From Eonycteris spelaea (Eukaryota > Chordata > Mammalia > Chiroptera > Pteropodidae): a stretch of DNA of 64,000 nucleotides. This document shows, piece after piece, positions 50,401 through 61,654 of this stretch. Every line of letters starts with the position of its first letter. Within the stretch, counting starts at the first letter, position 1. Position numbers and translations under genes: made by a program. Where the stretch lies: the NCBI GenBank assembly GCA_003508835.1, contig PUFA01000171.1:1-64000 (forward strand). Reading direction: 5' to 3'. The notes beneath the pieces were generated by a model that saw only the letters and a program-made list of their open reading frames with translations, made no database searches and had not been told where the DNA came from.

Positions 50401-52435
50401 TTTTTAACTAATTTTTGTTAGCTTATTCAATTCGTTACTTAGAGAGATATATTGAAATCTCCTGAAATGATTGTGAATTCATCTATTTCTCTTTTAATTT
50501 TTTGTCATTTTTTGGTGAATTTGATACTACTTAATTAGGTGCATAGACATTTAAAATATTATCTTCCTGATGATATCAATATTAAATATTACTCTTTATT
50601 TCTACAAATGTGTTTTTCATTAAAGCCTATTTAAATAAAAGGACATTTTTTTTTTTATAATTGGTGTTTACAAACATATCTTTTCCTACCTTTCTACTAT
50701 GAGCCTTTCTATATCATGATCTTTAAAGCATACCTCTTACAAGCAACACACATTTGTCATTTCCTTATTAATTATTTATGTATTTATTTTTATTTGTCTG
50801 ACAACCTGATCTTTATTTGGGGTATTTAGTACATTTATCTTTAATGTAAATACAAAGTATTTGGGTTTCTAACATCTTACTATTTGTTTCTTATTTGTTC
50901 CACTTTTTTGGTTTCTTTTTCTCTACTTTCTTGCCATTTTCTTAGATTAATTATTGATTTATTGTCATTTCATTTTCTCTTCTGTTAGCTTTGTAGTTAA
51001 ACATTCTTTGACTAATCTTGTAGGGGTTACTTCATATTATAACATGTACTCCACTCTTTTATACAGATAAGCATTCTTTAGTGACCCACATGTTTACTTT
51101 ATTTGTTGTTCTTTCTTCTAACATCTGCTAGATCCATCTGAGATAATTTTCTTTCTGGTAAGTTTGTTGCCAATGGCGTAACATTTAAAAAATGTATTCA
51201 TTTGGCTTTCATTTTTGAAGGATATACTCACTGGGTAAAGATATTAAATAGTCACTTTGAAGCACTTTGAAGATATTCCACTATCTCTAGCTTCCATTAT
51301 TTTTGTTGAAGAGTAAGCCAGTTCTATTGTTGGTCATTTGAAGGAAATATGTTTCTTTCCTCCAGCTACTTAATAGATTTTTCTCTTTGTATTTGGTTTT
51401 TAGTAATTTGACTATAATGGGACTAGGAATGGCTTCCTTTATATATTTTTTTGTTTGGAGATCGTCGTACAACTTGTCTGTGAGTTGATGTATTTTTATT
51501 GATTTAAGAAAATTCTTGAACATGACACTTTCATATATTGTTTCAAGCCAATGCTTTTCCTTTCTTCATTGGCCAGATTACACATATGTACAATTTCTCC
51601 ATTGTGTATGGCTCCTAGGTTTTGTTTTGCTGTTGTCATTGTTGCTCTATTTTTCATCCAGATTGTCTCCAATCTTCTACCTAGATATAGTCTAGATTCA
51701 GTTTCTAATCTTCTTCAGCTGTCCTATCAAATTTTTAAGCCCTCTATTGAGCTCCAATCTTTGGATATTGTGTGTTTCAATTCTGTAATCTCTATCTGAT
51801 TTTTTAAAACAGATTTGTATTCTTTGCTGACTTTCTCCATTTTGTCCTTGATTTTCTTAAACATAGTAATTGCAGGTGCATAAAAGTCTGTGACAGATGC
51901 CTACATTATTTTCATCTACCAAGGAAGGGTCTGTTTCTATTGTCTTTTTTTCTCCTGGTGTTCAGCTATTTGATCTTTTCTTCTGGTGATTTTTGATGTC
52001 ATGCCAAATACTCCATATAGAAAAACTGTAGATTTTATGAACATCTATAGAAAAATTTACTTTTGCTTCTGGCAGACAGTTAAGCTAGAGGAAAACTATT
52101 TTAACCAAAATAGGAATTTATTGTTGCACAGTTGGTTTTCAGTCTTTTTGAAAGTTAACTTGTTTTGATGAGTCTTTGCTCCTCTAGGTTGTAGCCCCTT
52201 TGATGTCATATCTGAATCATGGGTGTTTACCGGGATGCCTCTGTAGTGTATCTTGAACACTAACCTTTATCTTCCCACCCCTTTGAGACTTCTAAAAGTC
52301 TGTTCAGTGCTGCCTAGAAATCAGTAAATGCCTTGAAGGGAAATGTAGAGGTGAATTGCATGTTTTTTTGTTGATCATGGCTCATCAAGTTGTTGCTATG
52401 TTGATTGGTCTCCAATTCTTCCAAACACACACGTA
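47480..52435 (-). mobile_element. Long antisense L1/HAL1-type LINE block, about 5 kb
   Basis: The left end is an antisense LINE 3' region (CATCTCAGAAGCCTTTCCTG, TGGAATTATAGAGTACACAT). Text such as GATTGGGATTTTATTGAAAC follows, and the right end shows ORF1-side strings (TATAATGGGACTAGGAATGG, TCTTGAACATGACACTTTC, TTTGTCCTTGATTTTCTTAA). The whole stretch is T-rich on the plus strand, as antisense LINE DNA is. The coding frames are broken many times. A short internal duplication of TCTATTTTTTAACTAATTTTT occurs at about 50336 and 50396. Confidence 0.75.
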
Positions 52436-52559
52436 TACATTATATATATATAAAATTAGCTTTTATGATTGTTTTGTGTAAGCAGGAAGTGTGCTTATAA
52501 TGGCTTGTCTATCATAGTTGTAGGAAGAGTTGTTCATACTCTTAATCACCTCAATATGT

Positions 52560-53010
52560 TGCTTCTTAACAGGAAATTCAAGATAAAACCACTCCTCCAA
52601 GAATTTATAATCTAGTTTGGAGAAAAACTCATAAAGATAACTCTTTTCTAATAGTAGAACATGACAATATAGTTAGCACTAAACTAACTATTAAAAGGAT
52701 ATGGGAACTTTTCGAGGCCATGGGTCATGCTTAATTAATTTTTATGTCCTAAGTGAATGCTTGATAAATTTTGTTAAATTGAATGGGCATGAATACAAGT
52801 ACTCTAAGATTTAGAGTAGAATAAAAAGATTGTGTGAGCTACAGTATCCAAGCAGGATTAACTAGATCATAAGGGGTTTCTTGGTAGACATGTAAAGTTT
52901 GGTTTGATTGAAGGGAGAAGAAACTCAGTGAAGTTTAGGAGAAAGCATGTAGCAAGCCTGGAGGTAAAAGCTGGCAGGCATAGGAGACATTGAGAAAACC
53001 AGTCTGTCTA
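52560..53010 (-). mobile_element. Weak L2 fragment, antisense
   Basis: CTCCTCCAAGAATTTATAATC and GCATGTAGCAAGCCTGGAGG loosely follow reversed L2. Confidence 0.35.
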
Positions 53011-53134
53011 TAACAAAAGATTTATTTTAAGGAGTAAGTACTAGATGGATAGAGTGGAGCCATATGATTGGAAATGGGAAGTACTAGATTGTGGGATATT
53101 GATTTTTTTCTATGGGCAAAATGGTTTCACAGTA

Positions 53135-53463
53135 CAGTTGATCTTGGAACAACACAGAATTAGGGACACTGACCCCCCGCCCCCCGCCCCATGCAGTCAA
53201 AAATCAGCATATAATGTTTGACTACCCCCAAGTTACTAATAGTCTACTGTTGACCAGAAGCCTTACTGATAACAGAAATAGTCAATACACATATTATATA
53301 TGTATCACATACTGTATTCTTACTGTAAAGTAAGCTAGAGAAAAGAAAATGTGATTGAAAAATCATAAGGAAGAGAAAATACACTTACAATATTGATTGA
53401 AAAAAAAATCTGCATGTAAGGGGACCCACGTAGTTCAAACCCTTGTTATTTAAGGACCAACTG
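53135..53463. mobile_element. Tigger-type (TcMar) MITE, both ends present
   Basis: Starts CAGTTGATCTTGGAACAACAC and ends AAGGACCAACTG, an imperfect inverted repeat. It is flanked by TA on both sides (53133-53134 and 53464-53465), the mariner-type target. The interior carries AAGTAAGCTAGAGAAAAG, seen in mammalian Tigger-derived repeats. Confidence 0.85.
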
Positions 53464-53764
53464 TATTTCCATGGAATGTTAACAGAAGTTAAGCCAAAAA
53501 GAAAAAAAAAAAAGACATTGAGGTTTGGGAACCACTGGTTTAAACAGATTTGTTTACTGCAAGATTTCTTTGAACCTTCAAAGTATACATTGAGAATTTG
53601 CAAAATTGCTTAAACTCAGCACACTTGTGCCTTTATAGGAATAGTGCTTCTTGGAACTTATTTTGGGAAGTCGGGACATGTGGGCATTAAGGAAACACTT
53701 ACTGGAATGGTACACTGGCATGAAAGGCCCATGAAAGCTGGGGCTTTTTCGGTATTCGCAGTTC

Positions 53765-54240
53765 TACTACTTGCACTCAGAACGTCTAGCAAAAGTACTT
53801 TCTCGGTGTATATCAGTTGAATGAATTGTTAGTTTTGGTGGATAAAGGAAGAATTAGATCTGGGGTGAAGTCAGTTTTCTAGCAAGATTAATATGATATA
53901 GGATGGACTATAGGGGAACGAGGCTAGGAACTAAAATACCAAAAAGAACCTGATAAGGGTGTCCAGGGCTAAGATTTTTTTCTTGGACTGTGGTAATATC
54001 CTTGAAAATAGAAACTAAAAAGGATAACAGTGATATTTTGTAAAGAGAATTGATAAGCTCTGGTGATAAATGAGATGAAACAGGAAGGAAGCTCTTAAGG
54101 CACTCAAAGAGTATGGATGGCCGTGAGGGTGATGGAGTCACTGGGGAAGAAGGAATTTGTACAAGACTTCATTCTGTTTTCTTCAGGTAGCCTAATGATC
54201 TGATGGTTGTGGTCAAGAAGGAAATATCTAATTCAATGAA
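53765..54240. other. Unassigned, possibly L2-derived, sequence
   Basis: 53765-53830 resembles an L2 terminus (ATATCAGTTGAATGAATTG) and the following purine-rich part resembles reversed L2, but too weakly to place. Confidence 0.3.
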
Positions 54241-54734
54241 ATTTCATGTTGCGTTTGAGAATTTTCTGTGTAGAAAATTATCAGAAGTTTATAAACAGTA
54301 ACGCTAGCGATGGAGAGTTTGAATGAAAACTACAGAAAAAAAAAAAGCCTACTTAAAATCACACTGATTTGAGTGACAACAAACATAGTGTACAAAGATT
54401 CTGACTTAGCCCACAAGGGCATTTTCCCAGTTTATTAATTCTCTGATATCTACATATAAAGTATGTAAATTAAATATTTGAAATTTATGGTAAAGAAGGT
54501 TGAGCTACTTCTTTTCTAAAGAAAGTATAGAGTATTCTAGGATTATAACAAGTGGGCTTTGGATTTGGAAAATGAATAGGCTATGCGCTTGAAAGTGTAG
54601 GTTGTCTAGTCTAAACATGCTAGGCGTCAAAACCCAGGCAAATCCAGACCACCACCAGAACCCTTTATCAAATTAAACGAGTCCCAAGGAAGCTGACTTC
54701 TCCAGCTCAGAACAGGCAATGGATGAAATGGAAG

Positions 54735-54900
54735 CAGCTCAGAGTTCAGACTCACAGACTTAGATTTAAATCCTAGAGGGAATAATTTTTTCTTACCTTT
54801 TAGTCTACTTATGCTTAAGCTAGGAATAGTAATTATCCCATAATTTAGTGGTAAGGATTAAATAAGACATAAAATAATTAGCACTATAAACACTATGCAT
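54735..54900 (+). mobile_element. MIR SINE
   Basis: AGAGTTCAGACTCACAGACTT, GATTTAAATCCTAGAGGG and AGGATTAAATAAGACATAAA are in MIR order. Confidence 0.7.
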
Positions 54901-55297
54901 ACCTACATACATCAGTGAATAAACTGTGTTGTAGTCCCTTAAACTCACCTTCTACATACCAACCAGATTTGCTTTCCATCTAAAAGTTATGTGTCCATTG
55001 GTAGTGCATCTAGGGATCTTGAAAGTGCTGCATTTGTGATGATGGCAATTAGGAATGCTAATAAACTTGATGTAATAATGATTACCAGAAAAATATTCAA
55101 ACGTATTTTCAAAGATCTTACGTGTAATATACGGTAGTTATCAGGGTCAAGTGTTGATGGGGCTAGAAGAAAAATCATCCTGCTGGAAAAATTGTAAGTA
55201 TGTAGGTAGTTATATCAAGATTCCAAATGAAGTGAATCTAAATAGCAAAACATGGTTTTTATTCATTGTAACTAACATCTCTTTTCTATTATACTAG

Positions 55298-55464
55298 TGA
55301 GAAGAAGCTCATTACAGATGCTCTTAATAAAAATCAGTTTTTGAAGAGACTGGATCCTCAGCAGATTAAAGACATGGTAGAATGCATGTATGGAAGAAAC
55401 TACCAGCAAGGGAGCTACATTATTAAGCAAGGAGAACCAGGAAACCACATCTTTGTGCTGGCAG
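55298..55464 (+). CDS. PRKG2: PRKG2 coding exon 3: start of cyclic-nucleotide-binding domain A, residues 154-210
   Basis: The acceptor is CTTTTCTATTATACTAG, ending at 55297; the donor is GCAG|GTGGGT at 55465. The first base completes Ser154, giving SEKKLITDALNKNQFLKRL and onward to HIFVLA (204-209), and the exon ends after the first base of Glu210. This is the N3A helical region and the first beta strands of CNB-A, including the KQGEPGNHIFVL turn (197-208). The exon is 167 nt and open throughout. It sits after a very large intron 2, just past a MIR at 54.7 kb. Reading through the donor gives an in-frame run that stops soon, so the splice is needed. Confidence 0.95.
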
Positions 55465-55621
55465 GTGGGTTTCACAGATTTTTCCAGTTACCATATAATA
55501 AATATTTTGCCTATAGTCTTATGATTTTTGCAAACATATATAAAAATGCAAAAAGTCTGTTCTGCTTGTAAAAAATGTAACAGATTGAGCTCATGAAATA
55601 GTAATATTGATCTAATCATGA

Positions 55622-55850
55622 TGATAATATTTACTGAATGCTTTATATTTGTAAAGCATCTCGTGAGCACTTAATAGAGAGATCTCGTTTCATCTTCTCA
55701 TCAACTTTGTTAGGCAAGTGCTGTTATTTACATGATGCTAATATGGACTATGTCACAGAGAGGTTAGATAACTTAGCCAAGGCCGCACAGGTCCTAAGTG
55801 GTAGAGGTGGATGTAAAATTAGGCAATCAGACTTAAGAATATACTCACTC
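55622..55850 (-). mobile_element. MIR SINE, antisense
   Basis: TATTTACTGAATGCTTTATA, CACAGAGAGGTTAGATAACTT and AAGGCCGCACAGGTCCTAAG match reversed MIR, 160 bp after exon 3. Confidence 0.8.
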
Positions 55851-56386
55851 AACAACTACAAAAAGATGTTTACATTAAAACTGCTGCTTGTGTTGACATT
55901 TTTAGATGGTTGCACCAGAAAAATGAAAACAATTATATTTCAGGTCTTGTAAAATATTTTGGTTAAATACCAGTGATTTAAAAAGATAATTTAGGTACAT
56001 TTAGCTAATAGACAAATCAAATGGAATGCCTTAAAATTAAAATTGGTGTTTTTAGAACCACTCAAATGATTTCTGTTCTATGTGAGCACTTGAACATGCT
56101 GAAAAGATTATAATGGTTGGATGGGCAAAGGATTTATTTCTCAAATGCATGTCAAATGTATAAGTCTAACAGTGATACACAAAAAACATTTAAAAAATAT
56201 AGCAGTAAGAAATTATCTGAATAAGGCTTGTGGTTATTGAATGCTCTGTCAAATTCTGAATTGCCCTAACTTTTTGAGTTTTAAGGAAAAAGATAAACTG
56301 GCTTACCCAGATGGAATGGTAACTTGAGATGCCCCGTGGCCTTCTATTCTGCATTATACTTCCTGGCAATCTAAGCAATGCTTTTT

Positions 56387-56404
56387 TCTTTTTCTTTCTT
56401 TTTT

Positions 56405-56453
<49 letters not shown>

Positions 56454-56973
56454 TTATTTTATTGGGGGTAACATTGGTTAATACAATTATATAGTTTTCA
56501 GGTGTACATTATCATTTGACATCTGTATATTCTATTGTGTGTTTACCACTCAAAGTCCAGTTTCCTTCAGCTAACATATATTTGATCCCCTTTACGTACT
56601 CCACCTTCCCCCTCCCCCCTATATTTGACCCCCTTTACCCCATCTACCTCCCCCCTCCTCTCCCACCCCTTACCTCTGATAACCACTAGTCTATGGTCCA
56701 TGTCCATGAGTCTCTGTTTGTACTGTTCATTTGTTGCTTTTAGGTTTATATCCCACATAAAAGTGATAGCATGTGATTTTCAACTTTTTCTGTCTGGCTT
56801 ATTTTGCATAGCATGATTATCTCAAGGTCATCTGTGTTGTCACAAATGGCGTATTTCATCTCTTCTTATGGATGAGTAATATTCCATTGTATATATGTAC
56901 CACAGCTCCTTTAGCCAATCATCTATCGTAGGACACTTTGTTTGCTTCCATGTCCTGGCCACTGTGAATAATG
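56387..56973 (-). mobile_element. Young 5'-truncated L1, antisense, with (CTAT)n in its tail
   Basis: It begins with a T/CT-rich tail (reversed poly-A) and a tetranucleotide run, then ATTGGGGGTAACATTGGTTA and TTTTCAGGTGTACATTATC, and ends in CTGGCCACTGTGAATAATG. It is flanked by CTAAGCAATGC plus a T-run at 56371 and 56974, a target duplication. The low decay and intact duplication suggest a fairly recent insertion. Confidence 0.85.
56406..56453 (+). repeat. (CTAT)12 microsatellite
   Basis: Twelve tetranucleotide units inside the tail of the antisense L1. Confidence 0.97.
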
Positions 56974-56989
56974 CTAAGCAATGCATTTT

Positions 56990-57260
56990 TTAAAATTTAT
57001 TTCAAAATTACTTTTATTATAGCTTCAGTTAAACTTATACAAACATAATACAAGCACATTTAGACATATCTCTTAAAAAACAAGAACACCATAATAAATG
57101 TATAAGATGAATATTAACTAAAATTACAGACTAATACAATTTAAGTTAACATTGATATGATGGATGATGTTAAGTTTTCGCAAAGTCACTTTTTACAATT
57201 GGACTCTGAGTTTGGCATATTCCAGTGAACAAATGCTAATTCAATGATCTTGCCATTTGT
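56990..57260 (-). mobile_element. Probable retrocopied RNA 3' end, antisense
   Basis: Read on the minus strand this about 270-bp piece ends in GAAATAAATTTTAAAAAATGC, i.e. an AATAAA signal shortly before an A-rich end. It is bounded by TAAGCAATGC plus Ts at 56975 and 57261. This looks like a 5'-truncated retrocopy of a transcript's 3' UTR, source unknown. I see no coding frame. Confidence 0.45.
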
Positions 57261-58164
57261 TAAGCAATGCTTTTTCTATGATTCTTGTTTACTTGGAGTC
57301 TTAAGTGAGGGGCGGAAGTTGCCTATCCAAACAAATTAATAAACATATGTTATTCTAATTGTAGTATATAAAGTATTGTCTTTATATACTTTGATTTTTT
57401 TAAACAACCCAGTTTCATAATTATCATTTGTTATTTCCTATCTACATCTTTGTAGGCACTCTTAAAATTATACAGTCATTTCCAAGTAATTGTTTTACCT
57501 GAGAAGTGAACTGTAGGCTTAATTTAGCTAGCTTTCAAGTTTTGGGGGATAGGTGATGCAGAGAAATTTTCTGCCTCTTTCAGTTTTTCTCTTGGCCATT
57601 TCACTTCTACTTTAGCAACACTAGAATGTTTAGCAAGAGAAGATAGACCATTAAGTCAACAAATATTTGTGGAACCTACTAGGAAAGGATGAGAAACTCA
57701 TATCTGTCCATCTTGTTCCTTGCCAATAACTGATGAAAGACTTAGAGAGAGAAGAGTTTGAGCAGAAGTCAGCATTAATGCAACCATTCAAATCATGGCT
57801 ATAGCACACATGGAAATGAAAATGGGACAATTTCTTTGAATTAAGAACTGAGTTGCCTGATATAATTGATTGAGCAAATTAATTTATTAATTAAAAATCT
57901 CCCTTTATAAAATATAGAATGAATAGCAAATAGTAATTATATTTAGCTTTAATGTTTGATATTCTATATATTTCTTCAGTATTGCTCATCCTATGAGCCA
58001 TAGCCAATTAGAAAAAAAAAATACTTGAAATGCTTTAAGATCCATGAAACCAACTTGACAGTACCATTAAGTAGTTTCGATGGAAGAGAATTTAGTTGTA
58101 ATGAGAAGTTACTAATTTTTTTCATATCTAATTTGTAGGATTTGGAGCTAAAACAGACTTTATT

Positions 58165-58290
58165 TATTACTAGAATATAAGTTCTATCAGAATCAATATC
58201 TTTTCTGTTTTGTCCACTCTGTCTCTCTGGCATCTAGACCAATTCCCGGTAAAACGTAGGTGCTCGCCTCAGATTTGTTAATAGGACAGA
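58165..58290 (+). mobile_element. L2 3' end
   Basis: TAGAATATAAGTTCTATCAG, TTTTGTCCACTCTGTCTCTC and GTAAAACGTAGGTGCTCGC follow the L2 terminus. Confidence 0.65.
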
Positions 58291-58451
58291 TGGATCGAGA
58301 CGATCCAGAGATACTTAGAGAAGAAATTTCTGCAAGAGAAAGAGTATAACGCCACCATTTCTCTTCTTCTGAGGATATAGGTCTTTTTTGCATATGATTT
58401 TGGTTAGGTAAGGTTTGCATTTGTTCAATGGGAAAGGAGAATAGAATTTCC

Positions 58452-58464
58452 GGGGGGGGGGGGG
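58452..58464 (+). repeat. G13 homopolymer
   Basis: Thirteen G in a row; rare in AT-rich intron and prone to sequencing error. Confidence 0.9.
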
Positions 58465-58544
58465 AATTGTGAGAAGGTTGTCTGAAGTGCTGCCTCTTCT
58501 TCCCCTACCTTTGCCTAAAAAAGATTACTGTCAAGCATTCTTCT

Positions 58545-59700
58545 TCTTTTTTTAAGACAGTTTTTTAAAGAGTAGTTTTAGTTTCAGCAAAAAAAAAAAA
58601 AAAAAAGGGAAATATAGAAATTCCCCTTATATCCCCTACCCCCACACATCTATAGTCTCTCCAATTATCAGCATTACTCACCAGAGTGGTACATTTTTTA
58701 AAATTGTTTTACTTAATTAAAATCTATGATGGACATATATTGATACATCCTAATCTCCCACAGTTCACAGTTTATCTTAGGGTTCATTCTTGGTATTCTT
58801 CATTCTGTGGGTTTAGACAAATGTATGATGACATGCATTGTTCATTATAATATCATACAGAGCATTTTCATTGTCCTAAAAATCCTCTGTACTCTGCTTA
58901 TTCATCTCCTCTTACTCTACCCCTGACAAGCATTCATCTTTTTTTTCACCATAGTTTTCATTTCCCACAATGTCATACAGTTGGAATTATACAGTATGTA
59001 GCCTTTTCAGATTGGCTTCTTTCATTTAGTAACATGCATTCAAGATTCCTCCATATCTTTTCATGGTTTGATAGCTCATTTCTTTTTGGCACTGAATAAT
59101 ATTCCATTGTCTGGATGTACCACTGTTTATTTATCTAGTCATCTAATAGAGGACATTTTGGTTGCTTCCAAATTTTGGCAATTATGATTAAGCTGTCATA
59201 AAAAATCTGTGTGTAGGTTTTTGTCCATGCATAAGTTCTTATGAGTAGATATCAAGTAGTGTGATTGGTGGATTGTGTGGTAAGAGTATGTTTAGTTTTA
59301 TAAGAAACCACCAAATTCTCTTCCAAAAGGGCTGTACCAGTTTGCATTCTCGCCAAAAATATGGGTGTTATTTTTGCTCCACATCCTTGTCAGCATTTGG
59401 TGTTGTCAGTTTTCTGGATTTTGGTTATTCTAATAGATATATAGTGGTATCTTTTTTAAATTTACATTTCCCTGATAACATATGATGTGGAGTGTCTTTT
59501 CATATGCTTATTTGCCACCTGTATATCTTCTTTGGTGAGTGTCTGTTAAGGTTTTTGGCCCATTTTTCAGCTGGGTTGTTCATTTTAAGAGTTTTAAGAG
59601 TTCTTTATATATTTTATACAACAGTCAGATGTATCTTTTGCAAATATATTTTCTCCCAGTTTGTGCTTTATCTTCTGATTCCCTTGATATTGTTTTTCTC
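58545..59700 (-). mobile_element. L1 3' half, antisense, same type as the 30.3 kb copy
   Basis: GTTCATTCTTGGTATTCTTC, GTCATACAGTTGGAATTATAC, CATTGTCTGGATGTACCAC and CATATGATGTGGAGTGTC parallel the element at 30330-31960 block by block. Confidence 0.85.
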
Positions 59701-59769
59701 AAGCACTCTTCTCAGTGATTTCCACTTACTAGGTCATTTCAGTGAACAAGGGGTTAGGCAACTACTGTG

Positions 59770-59850
59770 GTATAGTAAGTAACTTACCTAAGAGGCGCAC
59801 AGCCTTGACTAGTCAGAACCAGGCCGTCTGACTGCAGGGCCAGGGCACTT
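59770..59850 (-). mobile_element. MIR fragment, antisense
   Basis: AGTAACTTACCTAAGAGGCG and CAGGCCGTCTGACTGCAGG match the reversed MIR core only. Confidence 0.5.
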
Positions 59851-60044
59851 CTCAGTTATGACAAGTTTGTACTTCCATCAGTGTGAACAGCTTCGTTGTG
59901 TTTTCAAGATATACAGTAATTATTGTGTTTCTTATACAAGAGAAATCATTTTATGTGCTACATTTTTTTATGGAGTAGAATGAATTTTAAATAAAACACT
60001 TGCCATCCGCTGCTCAGAGGAAGAATTTTGTAAGTAATAATATT

Positions 60045-60270
60045 AACAATAGTTAACACCTAAGGCATTTACTATGTGCTAGCCATTGTTTTAAGTTCCC
60101 TACCTATATTAACTTCTTTATACTATACAACAAATGTATGAAGTAAATATTATTATTATTATCCCCCATTATTGACAAGGGACCTCAAGCAGAGAGGGTA
60201 ACTCTCTCAAGACAAACCAGCTGAAAGTAAGTGGCAGAACTAGTTTTAGTCTGCATTCTTCAACACATTA
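60045..60270 (-). mobile_element. MIR SINE, antisense
   Basis: GGCATTTACTATGTGCTAGCC, TTATTATTATCCCCCATTATT and AAGTAAGTGGCAGAACTAG; it ends about 120 bp before exon 4. Confidence 0.8.
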
Positions 60271-60388
60271 TTATAATGAGAATCATGATACCTTAACTGT
60301 ATGCTTTGTGTACTTTCTGATTTTTTTTTTTAATTTATGGAATCCAGGAAGATTTTGATTATCATTTTTTTTTAATTCTCCTTGATAG

Positions 60389-60502
60389 AGGGCCGACTAG
60401 AGGTGTCCCAAGGGGAGAAATTGCTATCATCCATCCCTATGTGGACCACGTTTGGGGAACTAGCCATTTTATACAACTGTACAAGGACTGCCTCTGTGAA
60501 AG
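60389..60502 (+). CDS. PRKG2: PRKG2 coding exon 4: CNB-A phosphate-binding cassette, residues 210-248
   Basis: The acceptor is TTCTCCTTGATAG, ending at 60388; the donor is AAAG|GTAACA at 60503. The 114-nt exon encodes EGRLEV (210-215) to TASVK (243-247) and leaves one base of Ala248. It carries the phosphate-binding cassette FGELAILYNCTRTAS (231-245): Glu233 contacts the ribose 2'-OH, Arg242 the cyclic phosphate, and Thr243 the guanine amino group in PKG structures. All three are present, so this cGMP site should be able to bind. Ser216 stands where I recall Phe in human (GRLEVFQ); this is from memory and may be a real lineage change. Being a multiple of three, the exon could be skipped in frame, but that would destroy the site. 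Confidence 0.95.
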
Positions 60503-61654
60503 GTAACAGGAGATGAAATGCTGTGTTTTTAAATTGTTATACAATGTTAAAGATAATCTAGTAGAGTCACTATTGCATCCTGATTCAGTCTTTTTTGTCT
60601 CCCATTGTGACCCATATACACTTATTAATAAAAATGCTATGCTTATAAAAGGATTTATATGGAAGCACTTGCCAAAGTAAGTCAAGTTTTAAAGAACTTT
60701 TTCATTGGATACCTGTATATAAAGTATGAACATGGCTTTAAACTAAATGATTTCAATATTTGCTTTAATTGCTGTTTCACTTTTTTACTGTGTAGATGTC
60801 TACCACTGGCTCATCCAGAATGTTTGCTTTCCATTCTCTATGAGATTCTGGCCATATTATAAACCAAAAAAATTAATTAAACCAATGAACATGTATAAAT
60901 ATCAAAAGGGATATGAGGTAATTGATTAATGAGAGTTTTCATGAATGCTTTTGGGATTAGTTTAAAAGTTTCTTCTTAAGTTTTGACTTTATTCAATCTT
61001 GAGTTTTCTTCTGAGTTACTTAGATGTGGTGTTTCTCAGGGTTTGGGACTGGGTGACAGGTCTCAGCACTGCTGCAGTATATGATAGAAATGCAGATTCA
61101 GGGCCTCACTCCAAACCTGAATCAGAATCTCTGGCAATGGGACTCAGGGAATGTCACAAGGACTGATTCACTCAGAGACCCTTAAACTGTATTGGCTCTC
61201 TTTACCAACACTGTCTAAAAAACATAAAAACATTAAAACATAAAAAGACACAAAAACACACTCCTATACTCAGAGATCTTTAACTTTCAATTATCTGCGT
61301 ATAAATTCTTTACTCCCTGGATTAACAGGCTGACTGGCTTTCTAATTCTGAAACACATCCTGCATAATTGGGAATTACAAACTAACTTTAACATCATCCT
61401 AAGCAAAACATAATTAGAAAGGAAATCTTTTTGCTACTCACTTCCAAACCATGGTTCGTATCAAAGCCAAAAATGATTTTATAAAATTTTCTACTATTTA
61501 TGTCACTGCTGCCTTTTCTTTGCATTTTTAATAATGCATTTTTCCAAGAAATATTATTTTTGAGAACATAAAATTTATTGATTAACATTTTTCAATGTTT
61601 TCTTAATGTAGGGCTAAATAATATTTTATTATTTTCTTGATTTTTTTCCTAAAG
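60503..61654 (+). other. PRKG2: PRKG2 intron 4 (1152 bp)
   Basis: This short intron has clean GT-AG ends. Apart from a MER20-like fragment at about 61027-61190 it looks like unique AT-rich sequence. Confidence 0.92.
61027..61190 (-). mobile_element. MER20-like hAT remnant
   Basis: GATAGAAATGCAGATTCAGG, CCTGAATCAGAATCTCTGG and CAGAGACCCTTAAACTG resemble MER20, decayed. Confidence 0.5.

Larger units (their letters stand above)
36434..55297 (+). other. PRKG2: PRKG2 intron 2 (about 18.9 kb)
   Basis: Both splice sites are clear. It contains many old repeats, the largest being an antisense LINE block of about 5 kb (47.48-52.43 kb), and one exon-like segment at 40546-40683. I see no recognisable element in 37335-39640, 40690-41290, 42400-43765, 45395-46000 or 46750-47265. 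Confidence 0.9.
55465..60388 (+). other. PRKG2: PRKG2 intron 3 (about 4.9 kb)
   Basis: This intron is bounded by exons 3 and 4. It contains a MIR, a young antisense L1 and an adjacent retro-inserted segment (56.37-57.28 kb), an L2 end, a G-run, an antisense L1 (58.55-59.70 kb) and more MIR. 55850-56370 and 57280-58160 show nothing I recognise. Confidence 0.92.
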
